Shown: piece after piece, positions 1 to 10,780 of the stretch
How the letters are laid out: each line of letters begins with the position of its first letter
Numbering within the stretch: position 1 is the stretch's first letter
Assembly: GCA_914767715.1 (NCBI GenBank)
Contig: OU612070.1
Location: forward strand, 14,089,501-14,153,500
DNA length: 64,000 nucleotides
From: Membranipora membranacea
Lineage: Eukaryota; Bryozoa; Gymnolaemata; Cheilostomatida; Membraniporidae
Direction: 5' to 3'
Position numbers and translations under genes: made by a program
The notes under the pieces: generated by a model
The model's input: only the letters and a program-made list of their open reading frames with translations
What the model was told of the DNA's origin: nothing
Databases searched by the model: none

Positions 1-302
1 TTAAAAAGTGTGATTTTTTATAATTTATTGTCATGTGATTATTTTTGCACCACTTGTTGATTGAAACCAAATCTCGATTACAAATTTGAACTAAGGTAGA
101 GAGAACAGAATGGCTTGCTACAAAAACAGTTTCATCAGCATATGCATAAGAGTTCGAGGAGAGAGGTAGATTTAGTAGGTCATTTATATAAATCTGAAAT
201 AAAGTTGGTGCCAGTATTGAACCTTGCGGAACCCCAATATTGATGTCAAGTATTGATGACACTGCACCCTCAAAATGAACATACTGAGACCTGTCCTGTA
301 GG
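1..302 (-). mobile_element. Non-LTR retrotransposon fragment (reverse transcriptase palm)
   Basis: Read on the minus strand this encodes part of a LINE-type reverse transcriptase, including GVPQGSILAPTLFQIYINDL and YADETVFVAS. It is almost identical to 24049-24348 of the element at 23263-25375, so both belong to one family. The homology stops at about base 302, where the sulfotransferase duplication begins; the other side runs off the window. Both copies carry YADE where an active enzyme has YADD, so this is a dead fragment. It starts 43 bp beyond the stop codon of gene copy A and so probably forms part of that gene's 3' UTR or polyadenylation region. Confidence 0.85.
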
Positions 303-344
303 GAGAAATCTAATCTACATAAACTATGCTTTGTCGAGATCCAT

Positions 345-3300
345 CTACGTTAAACCAGTCTTAACCATTTCCTGCAATGGTTTATAATATTCCGGGTAAT
401 TTTTGAAGAACTGCTGACATTCTTGAGTGGCATCGCCAGCATTGACGATCGTATGGTTGGCTGTTTTGACCCAGCTGTTTATTCTAGACTTCGGATTTTT
501 TTGAACAATATCATAACTACCTTTCCTCTTTGCATTTGTTTTCCCAGTAGCCTTATTGAGCACTGTTATAACTTCTTCTGGAACTTGCATTCCCAATTCC
601 CTTCAAATGAAAAGAATCAATGGTCAGTTGATGTCAATAAGACACATTTAGTTATAATACCCTGGCCAGCACTTACATATTACATCTAAACAACAGTCGA
701 TGTACAAGCAGAAGTAACACAACTTTTAAGAAAAAATAACTCTAACTAAGTCTGTGCATAGACAAGTATTATGCTCAGGATCTCCCATTGATAAATACAT
801 CGTAATTTACATGCTAAGACCAGAGACTGATAGTTTCACTTTGCATATAGAGAGTTTCTGGTGTCACAAAGACTAAATATCCATGTAACCACAATAAATT
901 CCTATAGGAGGAGATCCTAAAGAACTCCGCATTCAATGCTTATGTATGGATGATACCTAGTATCAGTCCAGCTTAAGCAAAATTACTCAACTGAAAATGA
1001 ATGTCCGGACACAAAATAAGACATAACATGCGAGATAATATTCTAAATAAGTCATGGTGTACTCACTTATATATTTTCTCAGCGGCAGCTAGAACATCAG
1101 TGGCGAGATCCTCATAATGTAATATATGAATGTTGGGTTTCCCTGGCACCTCAAACACTTGACGAAGTTTATTGAGCTCCCAGCATGCAATCTCCAGATG
1201 TTTTAATTGGTTGTCCCTGTACCATTGTTCTAGCTTAGCTCGGGAGAGAAGAGTACCACGGGGATCTCGGAACTAAAATTTATTATGATGAAATGAATGG
1301 TGAATGGAAATCCGCTAACTGCAGGTAGGACTAATCAGATCCGAATCATGAAAATAGTTATTATATTAATGTATTCAAAAACATTTAACAAATATTCTTT
1401 ATGTGGATTTACAAACCTGAACATATTTAGTTGCCTCCCCTATAATTTCCTACCTAAGAGAAAAGACAATTCCCTGCTGCTTAAGCTAAAAGCGTGGAAA
1501 TTGGAAATTTAATGACATACAATGCAAGCTTGTCTGATGATTGTCTTGGAGTTGTGCAGTATGTGTGAAGGCGTAGTTAGATCTATTTAATCAATAACCA
1601 AACATCATCCTATGGCCAATACCAGGGCTGTCAACTTTCTTTTTCAAATTCTACTTTCTACTCCGCTGTTTTTTCCAAAAATATCGTAATCTACTTTTTT
1701 TTAAATTCGAACACATGCCTATTAAATATTAAATGTATCATATAAGTTTTTGTTCATTGGTATATGCATATGGCTTCAGGTAACCCAAGAGCCCTTACTT
1801 TTAGGGTCTACACGCAAAAACTTTACCATGAGAGGACAATCTGCTGCCCCTCCCATACCCTCCACACACGTCATAGGCCTGCAGCATTTAATAACAGCCA
1901 AGCCATCTATATCTCAAACAAAAACTTCTATTTTTCAACAAAAATTGTTGGCAGCCCTGACCATAATATACATAGGAGTAAGGTTATATCATCTGTGATA
2001 ATTTTTAGTTGTCTCCTCTATAATTTCACACCTAAGAGGACAGATGATAAGTGATTGTATATCGGATGGAGGCAGATGACACTGGCATCGATAGAATATA
2101 TAAAGTGAGGCTCTGAAATGTATATCAAACAAAAGGCTAATCACTGCATCTACAGAATACTTACGGCATGTACTATTTCCATATCAGTTCCAAGCTGTAT
2201 AAACTTGTCTATATTTTCAGCGTTTATCATGCGAGTTGTCTTTGCCGCCACTATCGGTGCAATCAGGCATTTCTCCTCAATGAATGGGCTGCACGTAAAG
2301 GGAGCTGCAAAAAAACACAAATCAGTACAATTATGGAGACACAATTTCTACTATTTTGTTGACAAATGGAGTCTCGGGTCTTATCACAATATTGATATCT
2401 CATTTATTTTGGTCCTCAATATGTTAAAAGAAAGAAAAAGTTTCCCAATGCTGAATAACTCAAAAACAATTTGTGTGTTGTGAAGTCAACAAATTCTAGT
2501 TTGCTCATGTAGCGTAACTTCATGAAAAGAACATAATTTTTATTATTACAACCAAATGGGTTATTCAGTTGAAAGGAAGTTTTTTAAACATCACTGTCTG
2601 TTTGACAAATTATTACCTGAGCTACCAGCAACTGCCTTTTTACATTGAGCGTACTCTTCGAGACCCCTATTGACTCCCCATTGCGGATAACGGCTAAGCC
2701 ATATACCTGGTAAATCTGTGGCTCTGCACTCAAACCACAAAGGGTATATCTGCAGAGAAAAAAAGTATATCTACAGTAGGAATAGAGAATATCTGCAGAC
2801 AGAGAAGAGTATAACTGCAGATTGAAAATAGTATGTCTACAGATAGGAGAGAGTATATCTACAGATTGAAAGAGTATATCTGCAGACAGAGAAAGGGAGA
2901 CAACAACACAAAAATCTGATAATAAATATGACTATATGGATGCTGACTATAAAACTCAGCTGTGCCCTTACAGTATATGATCATACAAAGAATATACTAT
3001 ATATTTTGACACATGTGTCATGACATAGCTTGGATATCTTGGATAACTTCTTTCACTATTATAGTTTTCTTTTGTCTTTTTTTCTTCTGCTTTGACACTA
3101 AATGTAAAACATTTTCCTCAAAATAATTGAGATTGCCAAATCAAGTATTTAAAAAATGTGATTTAGATTGTCAATAATGAAGTATTCAACAACAAAAAAG
3201 CTCACCCTCTCAAGGAACGCCTTACTCCGATCTACTTCATTAGCCAGACTCTTGTTTACACCCTGCCACATCAAATGATATGACGAGGCTGGCTCAAATA

Positions 3301-6300
3301 CATACAGAGCACCCGGATACTCACTGAACATAACAGAGGCAAATGTACTACCTGCGCGGTAATGTGCCACTACAGCAACGTTCTTATGAGATTTCCTTGG
3401 CTCAAACTGAAATAAAAGGACAGTCATGACATTTCTGTAACAACATTTTACACTATAAACATAAAATTACTTATTTATATGTTTATGGTTCACACACAGG
3501 CAATGATGAGGGCTAATACCATTTAGACAAGCAGTTTTACATTTAGTGGGATGATGTGATACTAACTTTACATGATCAGCTGTTCTAATGCAATCATTAA
3601 GAATTTTCAGCACAAATCACAATTTCAATGCGGTACAGATTGACCAGGCCACTATGTAAGCTGATTTGGGCGCTCTATCTTCATTATGTTGATATTAACA
3701 GCTGCAAATTAAAATTTCCTCCCATCACAGGGTAGAAGGGTGCAGTTTGTTAGTCCTAAGATTTGGAAGCAAGAAGCACACAGAGTTTCTGAGAATTAAT
3801 GCGAGCTCCAACGTACAGAAAATGTACAATTGTATACAATCATATGTAGGGAACGGGTAACAAAAATCAGGGCAGGATCAGGTTTTCAAGTTTCGGACCT
3901 GGCTGAGGCTGGCATGTGTAAGCGTATATCATTTTAACATAGAATCAGTTATACTACGGAAGGAACACAAAGAAGCTATCCTCAACCACTGAGCTACATA
4001 CACATTATGTTGCACTGAGAGCACACCATTCATGTAGTCTGATGGAGCTGAAAGGTAGAATAAAATACAGCAAAGTCTATTAAATCAAGATTGATTTTTG
4101 TAACATATGCTTAGGAAAGTCACTTCTTATAAACCAGTTAATCTTTGTCTTTTTTTCTATTGTATTATTTTTAATATTTTATGATTTAAATGACAAACTT
4201 GGATGAACATTGTTGAGATGATAATTGACACCGGTGCTGAATCAATGCAAATTTTTATCCTAATACATGTAGTTTTTAAGATAAGCCTAATTAAGCTCTT
4301 TTTTCCTATACTGCGTGGGTTAAAAAGTACCCCACTGGCGAGAGGACAACTCCGAACATAGGCTCAACACAAGCTCAGACAACTGTCTATAAGAGCTGAC
4401 TCTAATGGTAGAATAAGCATAGAGGGATGTTGATTTGGGATTACCTGTAGAGTGAGTGAGTTCTCCTTCAGTGAATGTGTAGAGAAGACCAGGGCTCCAT
4501 ACTTATGTATACATGTGTCAACAGGTCTACTCCAACCTAATGATGAGCTACATAGACACATATTGGCCTGCTACAATAAATAACACAGAGCTACAAGAGT
4601 TATCCCGCCATAAGAAACTGGGAGACAACTTTTTAAAACTTATCATCAAGCCTTAGATATTCAAAGCGGAGTATGTACAATATATCTTTGATTGTTAGCG
4701 TTGAAAACCAAAATTTCAATTGTGATAATAAACACTAATAATATGAGCATGCATTGTATACTTAAGAGTAGCCATATCTCAAAGGCCCCTTTTTTTATTT
4801 GTTTCAACACAAAACAAAAGAGGAGCCTTTGAGATATGGCTAATTAAGAGCACTTACCAGCATAATTGAGTAGGGAGTTTTCTCCTCATGACACTTCTTG
4901 ATACATTCCATATCTGAGCTCACTACTGACTGTGATTTGACAAAAGCTAGATCTTTATCCTTCAAGCTGAGATCCGTAAAGCAACCAATAAAATGATCTC
5001 TCAATTCTGTGACGTTACCTGTTGTAAAAAAAGTAAAAGAAGACGGTTCATTTAAACAAACATAAAACATTAAGCGTTAGAATACAATGGTTTATTAAAG
5101 ACCCCGCAATTTTTATAGTTGAAGATGCATTCAATAATTAGATCTACAAACATGTTCTGAACAACGATGATAGAACTTGTCTAACTTGAAAATGGCGCGA
5201 ATATTCTGATTTGATCTAACCTGGTGCTTTGTCAGATAGCTGAGTATCCCGCTCTACAATACACCGACGCTGGGCGTGTCTATCACCCGCACATCCTCTG
5301 TACCTGCTCCTCAGATGGTTCTGTGCTAACTTATCTCTACCATAAGACGTCCACAGAGTCCACGACTGATCACCGTCTATCTCATCTGAGTAAATATGAT
5401 GGAAAGATTAATTGAGCTCATGCTCTGTTAATTTTCAAATCAACTATTACTACCCATAACTTATCATTTTAGTTTTGAGTTCAACATGGAAGCAATCACA
5501 ACACTTCCAGTTGTCTGAGGATCAAACTTTCAGCAAGTGATGAAAGACAAAAGGAAACATACTCCCCAACAGGTTAAAAAAGTACACAGGACTAATCAAC
5601 AGATTCATGGAACTAAATATTGGGAAATGAGTTGACACACTTCGAAGTTGTCTCCCCTATAATTCCATATATCAGAATAAAGACGATTCCCTGCTGTTTC
5701 GGTTTAAAGTAATTGAACAGTTGTAATTTATAAGTACATGTACCGGTAATGATACAACATGTTTGTCATATGGTAAAAATGATATACCTGCTTTGAAGAA
5801 CAGCCATCTATCTTTACCCCCACACATGGCGCTTGTATCGCCTGCACAGGGTACATCACACATTGCATCCTCATCCAACCAGCTGGTGCCGTGCTGATGC
5901 ATACAATAACAAGTATCACCATTGAATAATGCTCCGTATTGGCATCCTTTGGTTGAGCAAAACAGATGGCAAACCTGATAAGATGAATAGATAGCATATC
6001 AGGGTTTGACATTTTAAAAGGACTATTGCTATGTCACAAATTCCAGAGAAATCAAATTACTTTCCTCAATATTATTCTAAATACGGAATCACATAGCTAT
6101 GCCAATACACAGATACTATTTCAATGCCATCTCGATTTTTTGCTTATTATAATTTATTAGGGTGGAGCAAGGTTTAATCGCGTAGTGTGACATAAAATTA
6201 CTGGACTTGCCAAATGACTGTATTAGTTACAGGTACAGCTACCTATCATGACAAACACAGTCAGCTCAAAACCTTTATATTAAATTACATACAGAAAAAT

Positions 6301-9163
6301 TATCCGTTCCTCAAAGTTTCATATGTACTATGGAGAGATTGTTACTATTCCTTCCTCCTACCAGCACAAAATAATCAAATACAGTGTAAGCTGGTTCATT
6401 CAGACTTTATAATTCAGATCTCCTGTTTATTCAGACGAGGAAAATTTGTCCCTTCAGCCAGATCTCAATGCATCCCAATGTCACTTAATTCAGACTCTGC
6501 ATAATTAGGACAAATTTTTGTGGTCCCCAGTGGTTTGAATTAAGTGAACTGCACTGTATTAAACTCACCTTCATAGTCATGTCATGTATTTTCTCCATTT
6601 TGGCGACAAGTGCTGATTGAGCAGAAGGCTCCTGACATGACATGATGCGCGGCAGAGTCTCCAAGTCAAATTTACTGTGTCTGGCAGCACGCTTCTTAGT
6701 AATTACCTCTACAGTCACATTCTCGGCAGATGGAACAGCTTTCTCAAATTGTGAGAAAACGGCGTAAGCTGCAAGATATTGAACAACATAGAATTGATGT
6801 GAATTCATGGATCAGTGGTAAATTACACAGTATGGGTATTTGTGGAAAAATTTCATCAGTATATAACTTTGGGTCAGTAATTGCATCTAGCTGAAATTCT
6901 AGCAGCTTTAGCGTTATACATTGACTGGACGTCTCAGTAACTTCCTTTAAAAACACAAGCAAGCTATTTGACAAATGCTTACAAAGGGTCGGCTGTAGCA
7001 TTACTGAACTTTTGGACCAATCAAAGATGCGATATTGTTTCCACTATCATACATAAATTGTCATTGCCATTGAGTGTGACTATTTTGCAATAGAAAGCTA
7101 ACAAGATGGCTTTTACTCTCTTGCTTATCTAATCTTAATAATATTTGGCTATCAAATATTCAATGTGGGATAGTGGCTAAATAGTGAAAATTTTATTGAG
7201 CAATCACAATTATTGCATAAAACACGAGCATGTCTACCATATTATAAAAAATGTGAACAAAGCAACCAAACAAAAAACTATGAGCAAGTACTTGGGGATG
7301 TAAATTTTTACTTTGATTCCTTTGATGTGATAAGAATTTAGATCGAGCATGTAATTCAGGAAACGGTAACATCCGTACCTTTAACAGTGTGTGTATTCTT
7401 ATGACCAGTGTTATTACTTTTATCCAGTAGCGAGTCAGTCTTATGTTAGTTGTATGTTTGGTGCTTTCACCACCAATCTTGTGATTTCATAAGCCATGAC
7501 TTGATGACATGTTTCAACCAGCACCCAAGGCCGCGTTTCGCTGGGTAGCGGCTCGGCCACGAGGGTTACCCTAAATCTCGGGCACTCCTGTAGTCCTATC
7601 ATATTATAACTTTAACAGAGGCACAATCTCAACATCTATATAATTCCAACTAAGGAAATCTATTATTTGTATGCAGAACCATCATGTATGCAAAGTTATT
7701 AATTTTGACTGCTATAATTTCCTTTAATTTGATGGTTCTTATTATATAATTTGCAGTAAACTGTTTATTGATAATTCTGTTGATTGCTAATGGCTAAATT
7801 AAAATTTTTTGCATATAACCATGACCCATGTTCTTACTAATTTCCCCATCAAATGTCTAATAAAACTCCATTTTAGCCGTCATTGAGGTCACGAAAACAA
7901 TGTTCTACGTAGTCTGAGCCCCCCCCTCCACCTAGAGTCATACCCCCGTCCAACGGCCCTCCCGTCGGGGGAGGAGCTGCATTAAGTAACTTAGCTGGTC
8001 TCAGTTTCTTCTCTACAGTAATGCTGTGGCTACACACGCCGTATTTTCCATTGGATTGGATTAAAAAATACGACATGTGTAGCTACAGCTTTAGGGTTTA
8101 GATTTAGCCCTGTTCACACGGCCGTGTGAACAGGGCTAGTTTAGATTTATTATGCGATTTTTTTTTGTCATGTGAAGTAATTCTAACCCATGTAATTTGA
8201 GCTGTCTATTAAATCTGATACTTGGATGATTTCCATGTAAAGTGGCTTAATTGTATACCTGATATTATCATGTTTTGATCTTATCCTGTTTCATTGTTAA
8301 AATACTTGAACTGGAGAGGTATACACCCGAGCTAGCAGTCTCCGAAAAGTGCCGTGTCTGAGAATGTCCAGACATAGGAGAAGACAACCATTAATAAGTC
8401 TGCAAATTTATGTTATTGTATGTATGTTTTCAGGTATGAGGAATCTGAAAAACAGGGTTAGAACTCTGTGAGATGAGGCAAAAGTGCTGTAAACAGATGC
8501 TTAAGTTAAAAAAGTAATAAATTGCAAAAAACGGAGTTTCCTAGCTTCCCCCCCACCCCCTTAACGACCGCGATCGCCATCCCGAACGCTTTTAAGGGCT
8601 GGCTGTGGAACTGTTCAGCATTGGGCAAATTTTCATAGTGAATGTAGGTGATTTTCTTTTTAATTTTGCCTTGAAATGGGAAAATCCTCTCTTCAGGTTT
8701 CATTCAAACGGACAGAATCTTTTCTTCAACTTTAAAACACCCAATCTTCAGTAAATATGCGGGGAGCCCTATTTAATACACCTAAACCAACACAGTAGAT
8801 ATACTCACATTTCACTGACTCTTTTAGCTGAATAAGAGGTTGTGACTGTGCTCTTGTTGCACCCCGGTCTTTCATCATATTAGGGGTAATGACATATGTG
8901 ATCAGAATAAGAGTACAGAGAACAATCACTCCGCAAAATCTGCGTAGTTGGGGACGGTAACAACAAACCCTGAAAGTAACATCAAATAGAAAAATGACAT
9001 TTGATCCTGAATAATTTCAGTACTAATAGAACTGCTCATAGTGTGTCACATAAAATCATGTAAGAATTGATGTAATTTTGCTTCTAAATCTCTCTCTCCC
9101 TTCTATTCTTGTTATCCATACATAATAATTCAAAATTACTCACACAGGGCAGCTTCGAGACAT
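345..9163 (-). CDS. WSC-domain carbohydrate sulfotransferase, copy A (11 exons, 595 aa)
   Basis: Predicted Golgi type II membrane enzyme transferring sulfate from PAPS to a glycan. Coding exons on the minus strand: 9144-9163, 8809-8969, 6569-6768, 5788-5974, 4858-5018, 4445-4567, 3206-3406, 2617-2749, 2165-2304, 1067-1272, 345-600. All junctions are GT-AG, phases agree and the total is 1788 nt. Residues 18-34 form the membrane anchor after a short basic tail. Residues 128-189 are a WSC-like module (CYCMHQHG, CAGDTSAMCGG); 190-284 are a fuller WSC domain (FIGCFTD, ECIKKC, MCLCSSS). From 285 comes the sulfotransferase: 5'-PSB motif HYRAGSTF at 299-306, then VFEP, 3'-PB motif FRDPRG at 443-448, and HYEDLA. 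WSC plus sulfotransferase recalls animal WSCD1/WSCD2, but these PAPS motifs resemble the CHST Gal/GlcNAc 6-O-sulfotransferases more. The acceptor glycan is unknown. The start ATG lies in a 20-nt coding exon preceded by two tiny upstream ORFs and is conserved in copy B. Confidence 0.87.
1623..1959. mobile_element. Copy-A-specific intronic MITE (337 bp)
   Basis: The ends CAGGGCTGTCAAC (1623-1635) and GTTGGCAGCCCTG (1947-1959) are inverted repeats with one mismatch. The segment lies in the intron between exons 9 and 10 of copy A and is missing at the equivalent place in copy B, near 33530. No open reading frame of substance is present. No clean target-site duplication could be read; the flanks show an outer CCTATG/CATAGG symmetry instead. 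The CAGGG-type terminus is common among hAT elements, so the class is only suggested. Confidence 0.65.
2744..2897 (-). repeat. 22-bp tandem repeat containing repeated 3' splice-site motifs (copy A)
   Basis: Seven units of 21-24 bp. On the minus strand each is a pyrimidine-rich run, then CTGCAG or CTGTAG, then ATATAC or a close variant. The unit nearest the gene supplies the real acceptor of exon 8, which begins ATATACCC at 2749. The other six sit in the intron directly upstream and each keeps a YAG preceded by pyrimidines. The array is preserved in copy B. Confidence 0.8.
4770..4841. mobile_element. Short inverted-repeat insertion next to a splice donor (copy A)
   Basis: Inverted arms AGCCATATCTCAAAGGC and GCCTTTGAGATATGGCT enclose an AT-rich loop. 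TTAAGAG lies just outside on both sides (4762-4768 and 4844-4850), consistent with a target-site duplication. The right flank touches the donor of exon 5. Also present in copy B, so it predates the duplication. Confidence 0.6.
6380..6558. mobile_element. Tc1/mariner- or pogo-like MITE (copy A)
   Basis: The segment begins TACAGTG and ends CACTGTA. Related blocks (TGGTTCATTCAGACTTTA at the left, TGAATTAAGTGAACTGCACT at the right) give imperfect subterminal inverted repeats. Outer TA dinucleotides fit the TA target preference of that superfamily. It lies 11 bp from the donor of exon 3 and is non-coding. The same element is at 38000-38178. Confidence 0.55.
8023..8089. mobile_element. Short MITE, copy A only
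   Basis: GCTGTGGCTACACACG at the left and TGTGTAGCTACAGC at the right are inverted, and the homology continues into CGTATTTT and AAAATACG. Copy B lacks it. No coding capacity. Confidence 0.55.
8107..8136. repeat. 30-bp perfect palindrome with flanking direct repeats
   Basis: The arm GCCCTGTTCACACGG is followed immediately by its exact reverse complement. GTTTAGATTTA occurs directly before (8096-8106) and again two bases after (8139-8149), as expected if the palindrome inserted with a duplicated target. It lies in copy A intron 2, in a block missing from copy B. Confidence 0.75.
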
Positions 9164-9266
9164 GGTGATGATTTAGTTGATTATTATTCTTGGCACCGAG
9201 AACAGCTCATACATGTGGTGCAATATCATAGCCGAACATTACAATACGTCCATGGGGTAGAGTAGA
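9164..9266 (-). promoter_or_regulatory. 5' leader of sulfotransferase copy A with short upstream ORFs
   Basis: On the minus strand a polypyrimidine tract ending TTTTTTTTCAG at 9267 looks like the acceptor of the exon containing the start codon, so a further non-coding exon upstream is likely. The leader holds at least two small upstream ORFs, one of four codons beginning ATGGACG and one of ten codons. The same arrangement, with small differences, is at 40250-40361. This suggests but does not prove translational control. Confidence 0.5.
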
Positions 9267-9708
9267 CTGAAAAAAAAGAGATATATTAATTATCCATGAA
9301 CTAATTGAAATGAAATGAAATGCTGAATATTTACCTATTTATCTGGACGAGCTTTGTTGGTGGTTTCCTTCCCTTACAACTTACTCCAGGTTTGTCCCAA
9401 TCCCACACTCCCACACAAAGCATCAACATAGCAGTGCCAATTTATGTAAAAATTAGTAGTACATATTACCAATAGTTTAGTTCATTGTTATTAAATGACA
9501 AGCTGAAAGCAGATGAGAACACCAACCAACAATGCTTGTAGTGTCCAGAAAAATAGCTGCTTGTAAAATAAAGTTGACCATATTGATAGTCTTGGCAAGG
9601 AGGAAGATGAATATATATATATATATATATATATATGTTACTTCTCCAGTCCTTGTTGTGGTCTACTTTCTTGGTTTGAGCAAAGAGTTACCCTGTAACT
9701 CCAGAGTT
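9267..9708. other. Upstream region of copy A with (AT)n microsatellite
   Basis: No coding signal. It contains an (AT)n run near 9610-9636 that is also present and longer in copy B (40682-40724). Homology to copy B continues to about 9705, where the 8-kb element begins. The promoter and first non-coding exon should lie here or further upstream, but no core promoter motif is convincing. Confidence 0.5.
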
Positions 9709-9812
9709 ATGGCGGCCCGTAGCACCTTTATTAGAGCGCATTAATTAACATGCTAACTCGCTAACTCGCTAATGCGCATTAATTAACATGCTAAATCACT
9801 AACTCGCAGTTA
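9709..9812 (+). repeat. Left terminal inverted repeat of the 8-kb element
   Basis: Contains ATGGCGGCCC at the very end, then TAGCACCTTTATTA, then two rounds of a module with GCGCATTAATTAACATGCTA and CTAACTCGCTAA. AATGCGCATT is itself palindromic. It pairs with 17655-17760. Confidence 0.8.
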
Positions 9813-10337
9813 AACCTGTTTTGGGTAATGACTGTATTATCAAAGATGGGCTTTGTGATAGGCACTTACACCACTACCATACCTGCCATGACCCTGGAAC
9901 TATTTCAAACTACTTACATGGGAGATTGTGAGATGCCAATGCTTCTTGATCAATCATTGAGTCAATGTCTTAGGTCTGTTGTATTATTATTTACATCACA
10001 TGTTGGTCATGTGATCGCACTCTTATGTGGAGGATACAAATGGATTGTGGCTCTTTGGTTTTGGAGTTAGTTAGTGGATCACCATGAGGAGCCTGAAGCA
10101 GACAAAATAATGAAGAAACTTATACATAGATAGTTAAATGAGTTAGGGCTGGCCAGCTATAAAGAACCACAAGAAGAACACTTACCAGGTAACATTACTT
10201 TACATCAAGGTATCACTCACTCATTTTGGCCAAAGTTGCATGCATGGATAGCCATGGATTTACATGCAACAGCCCATGGGAATGGGTCTTGATGGATGGC
10301 CCTAGGCTAGACTGCTCTGCAATCTTTCTATCCAACC

Positions 10338-10455
10338 CACAGGTCTACTCCAAAACCTGGGATTTCACTCCAAAATCCCTATTTTCACACCTCAAATAAC
10401 ACAGGTTGGATCACAGGTCTTCTCCAAAATCCCAGGTTTTTGGAGTAGACCTGTG
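10338..10455. mobile_element. CACAG-type hAT-like MITE with 8-bp TSD, nested in a larger foldback
   Basis: Begins CACAGGTCTACTCCAAAACC and ends TTTTTGGAGTAGACCTGTG. ATCCAACC flanks it on both sides (10330-10337 and 10456-10463), a perfect 8-bp target-site duplication as for hAT elements. A second foldback overlaps it: 10378-10421 pairs with 10447-10490. The family recurs at 17833-17927 and 40865-40994. Confidence 0.75.
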
Positions 10456-10578
10456 ATCCAACCTGTGTTATTTGAGGTGTGAAAATAGGGTGACTCAAAA
10501 TAAGTGACTGGAGTTTTGGCAGGTCTGGTACTTCATTACAGTCAATGTTGTATGACAAATTTCCATCAATCATTTTGT

Positions 10579-10780
10579 TATGCGCAGTTCTAAGAATGCG
10601 CAGTTTTAAGAATGCGCAGTTTTAAGAATGCGCAGTTCTAAGAATGTGCAGTTTTAAGAATGCGCAGTTTTAAGAATGCGCAGTTCTAAGAATGCGCAGT
10701 TCTAGAAATGCGCAGTTATAACAATGCGCATTTCTAACAATGCGCAGTTCTAGCAATGCGCATTTATAATAATGTGCATG
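10579..10780. repeat. 16-bp minisatellite
   Basis: About thirteen copies of a unit close to AATGCGCAGTTCTAAG, diverging toward the right (AATGCGCATTTCTAAC). It shares the ATGCGCA core with the terminal repeats of the surrounding 8-kb element. Confidence 0.9.

Larger units (their letters stand above)
6769..8808. other. Large intron 2 of copy A, repeat-rich
   Basis: A two-kilobase intron without supportable coding. It contains C-rich tracts near 7920 and 8550, an inverted-repeat MITE (8023-8089), a perfect palindrome (8107-8136), and a half copy of a GC-rich MITE (8556-8606) related to 50727-50831. Roughly 7921-8548 has no counterpart in copy B, which joins the two C-rich tracts directly. Confidence 0.6.

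Noticed and set aside
2118-2483. 121-codon plus-strand ORF
   Set aside because: Antisense shadow of sulfotransferase exon 9 (2165-2304) extended into introns.
6214-6504. 96-codon plus-strand ORF, also present at 37834-38124
   Set aside because: Its conservation in both copies follows from the segmental duplication. It overlaps a MITE and an intron of the minus-strand gene and shows no domain.
10579-10780. Regular repeats that might suggest a CRISPR array
   Set aside because: The units are contiguous 16-bp minisatellite copies without spacers, in a eukaryotic context.
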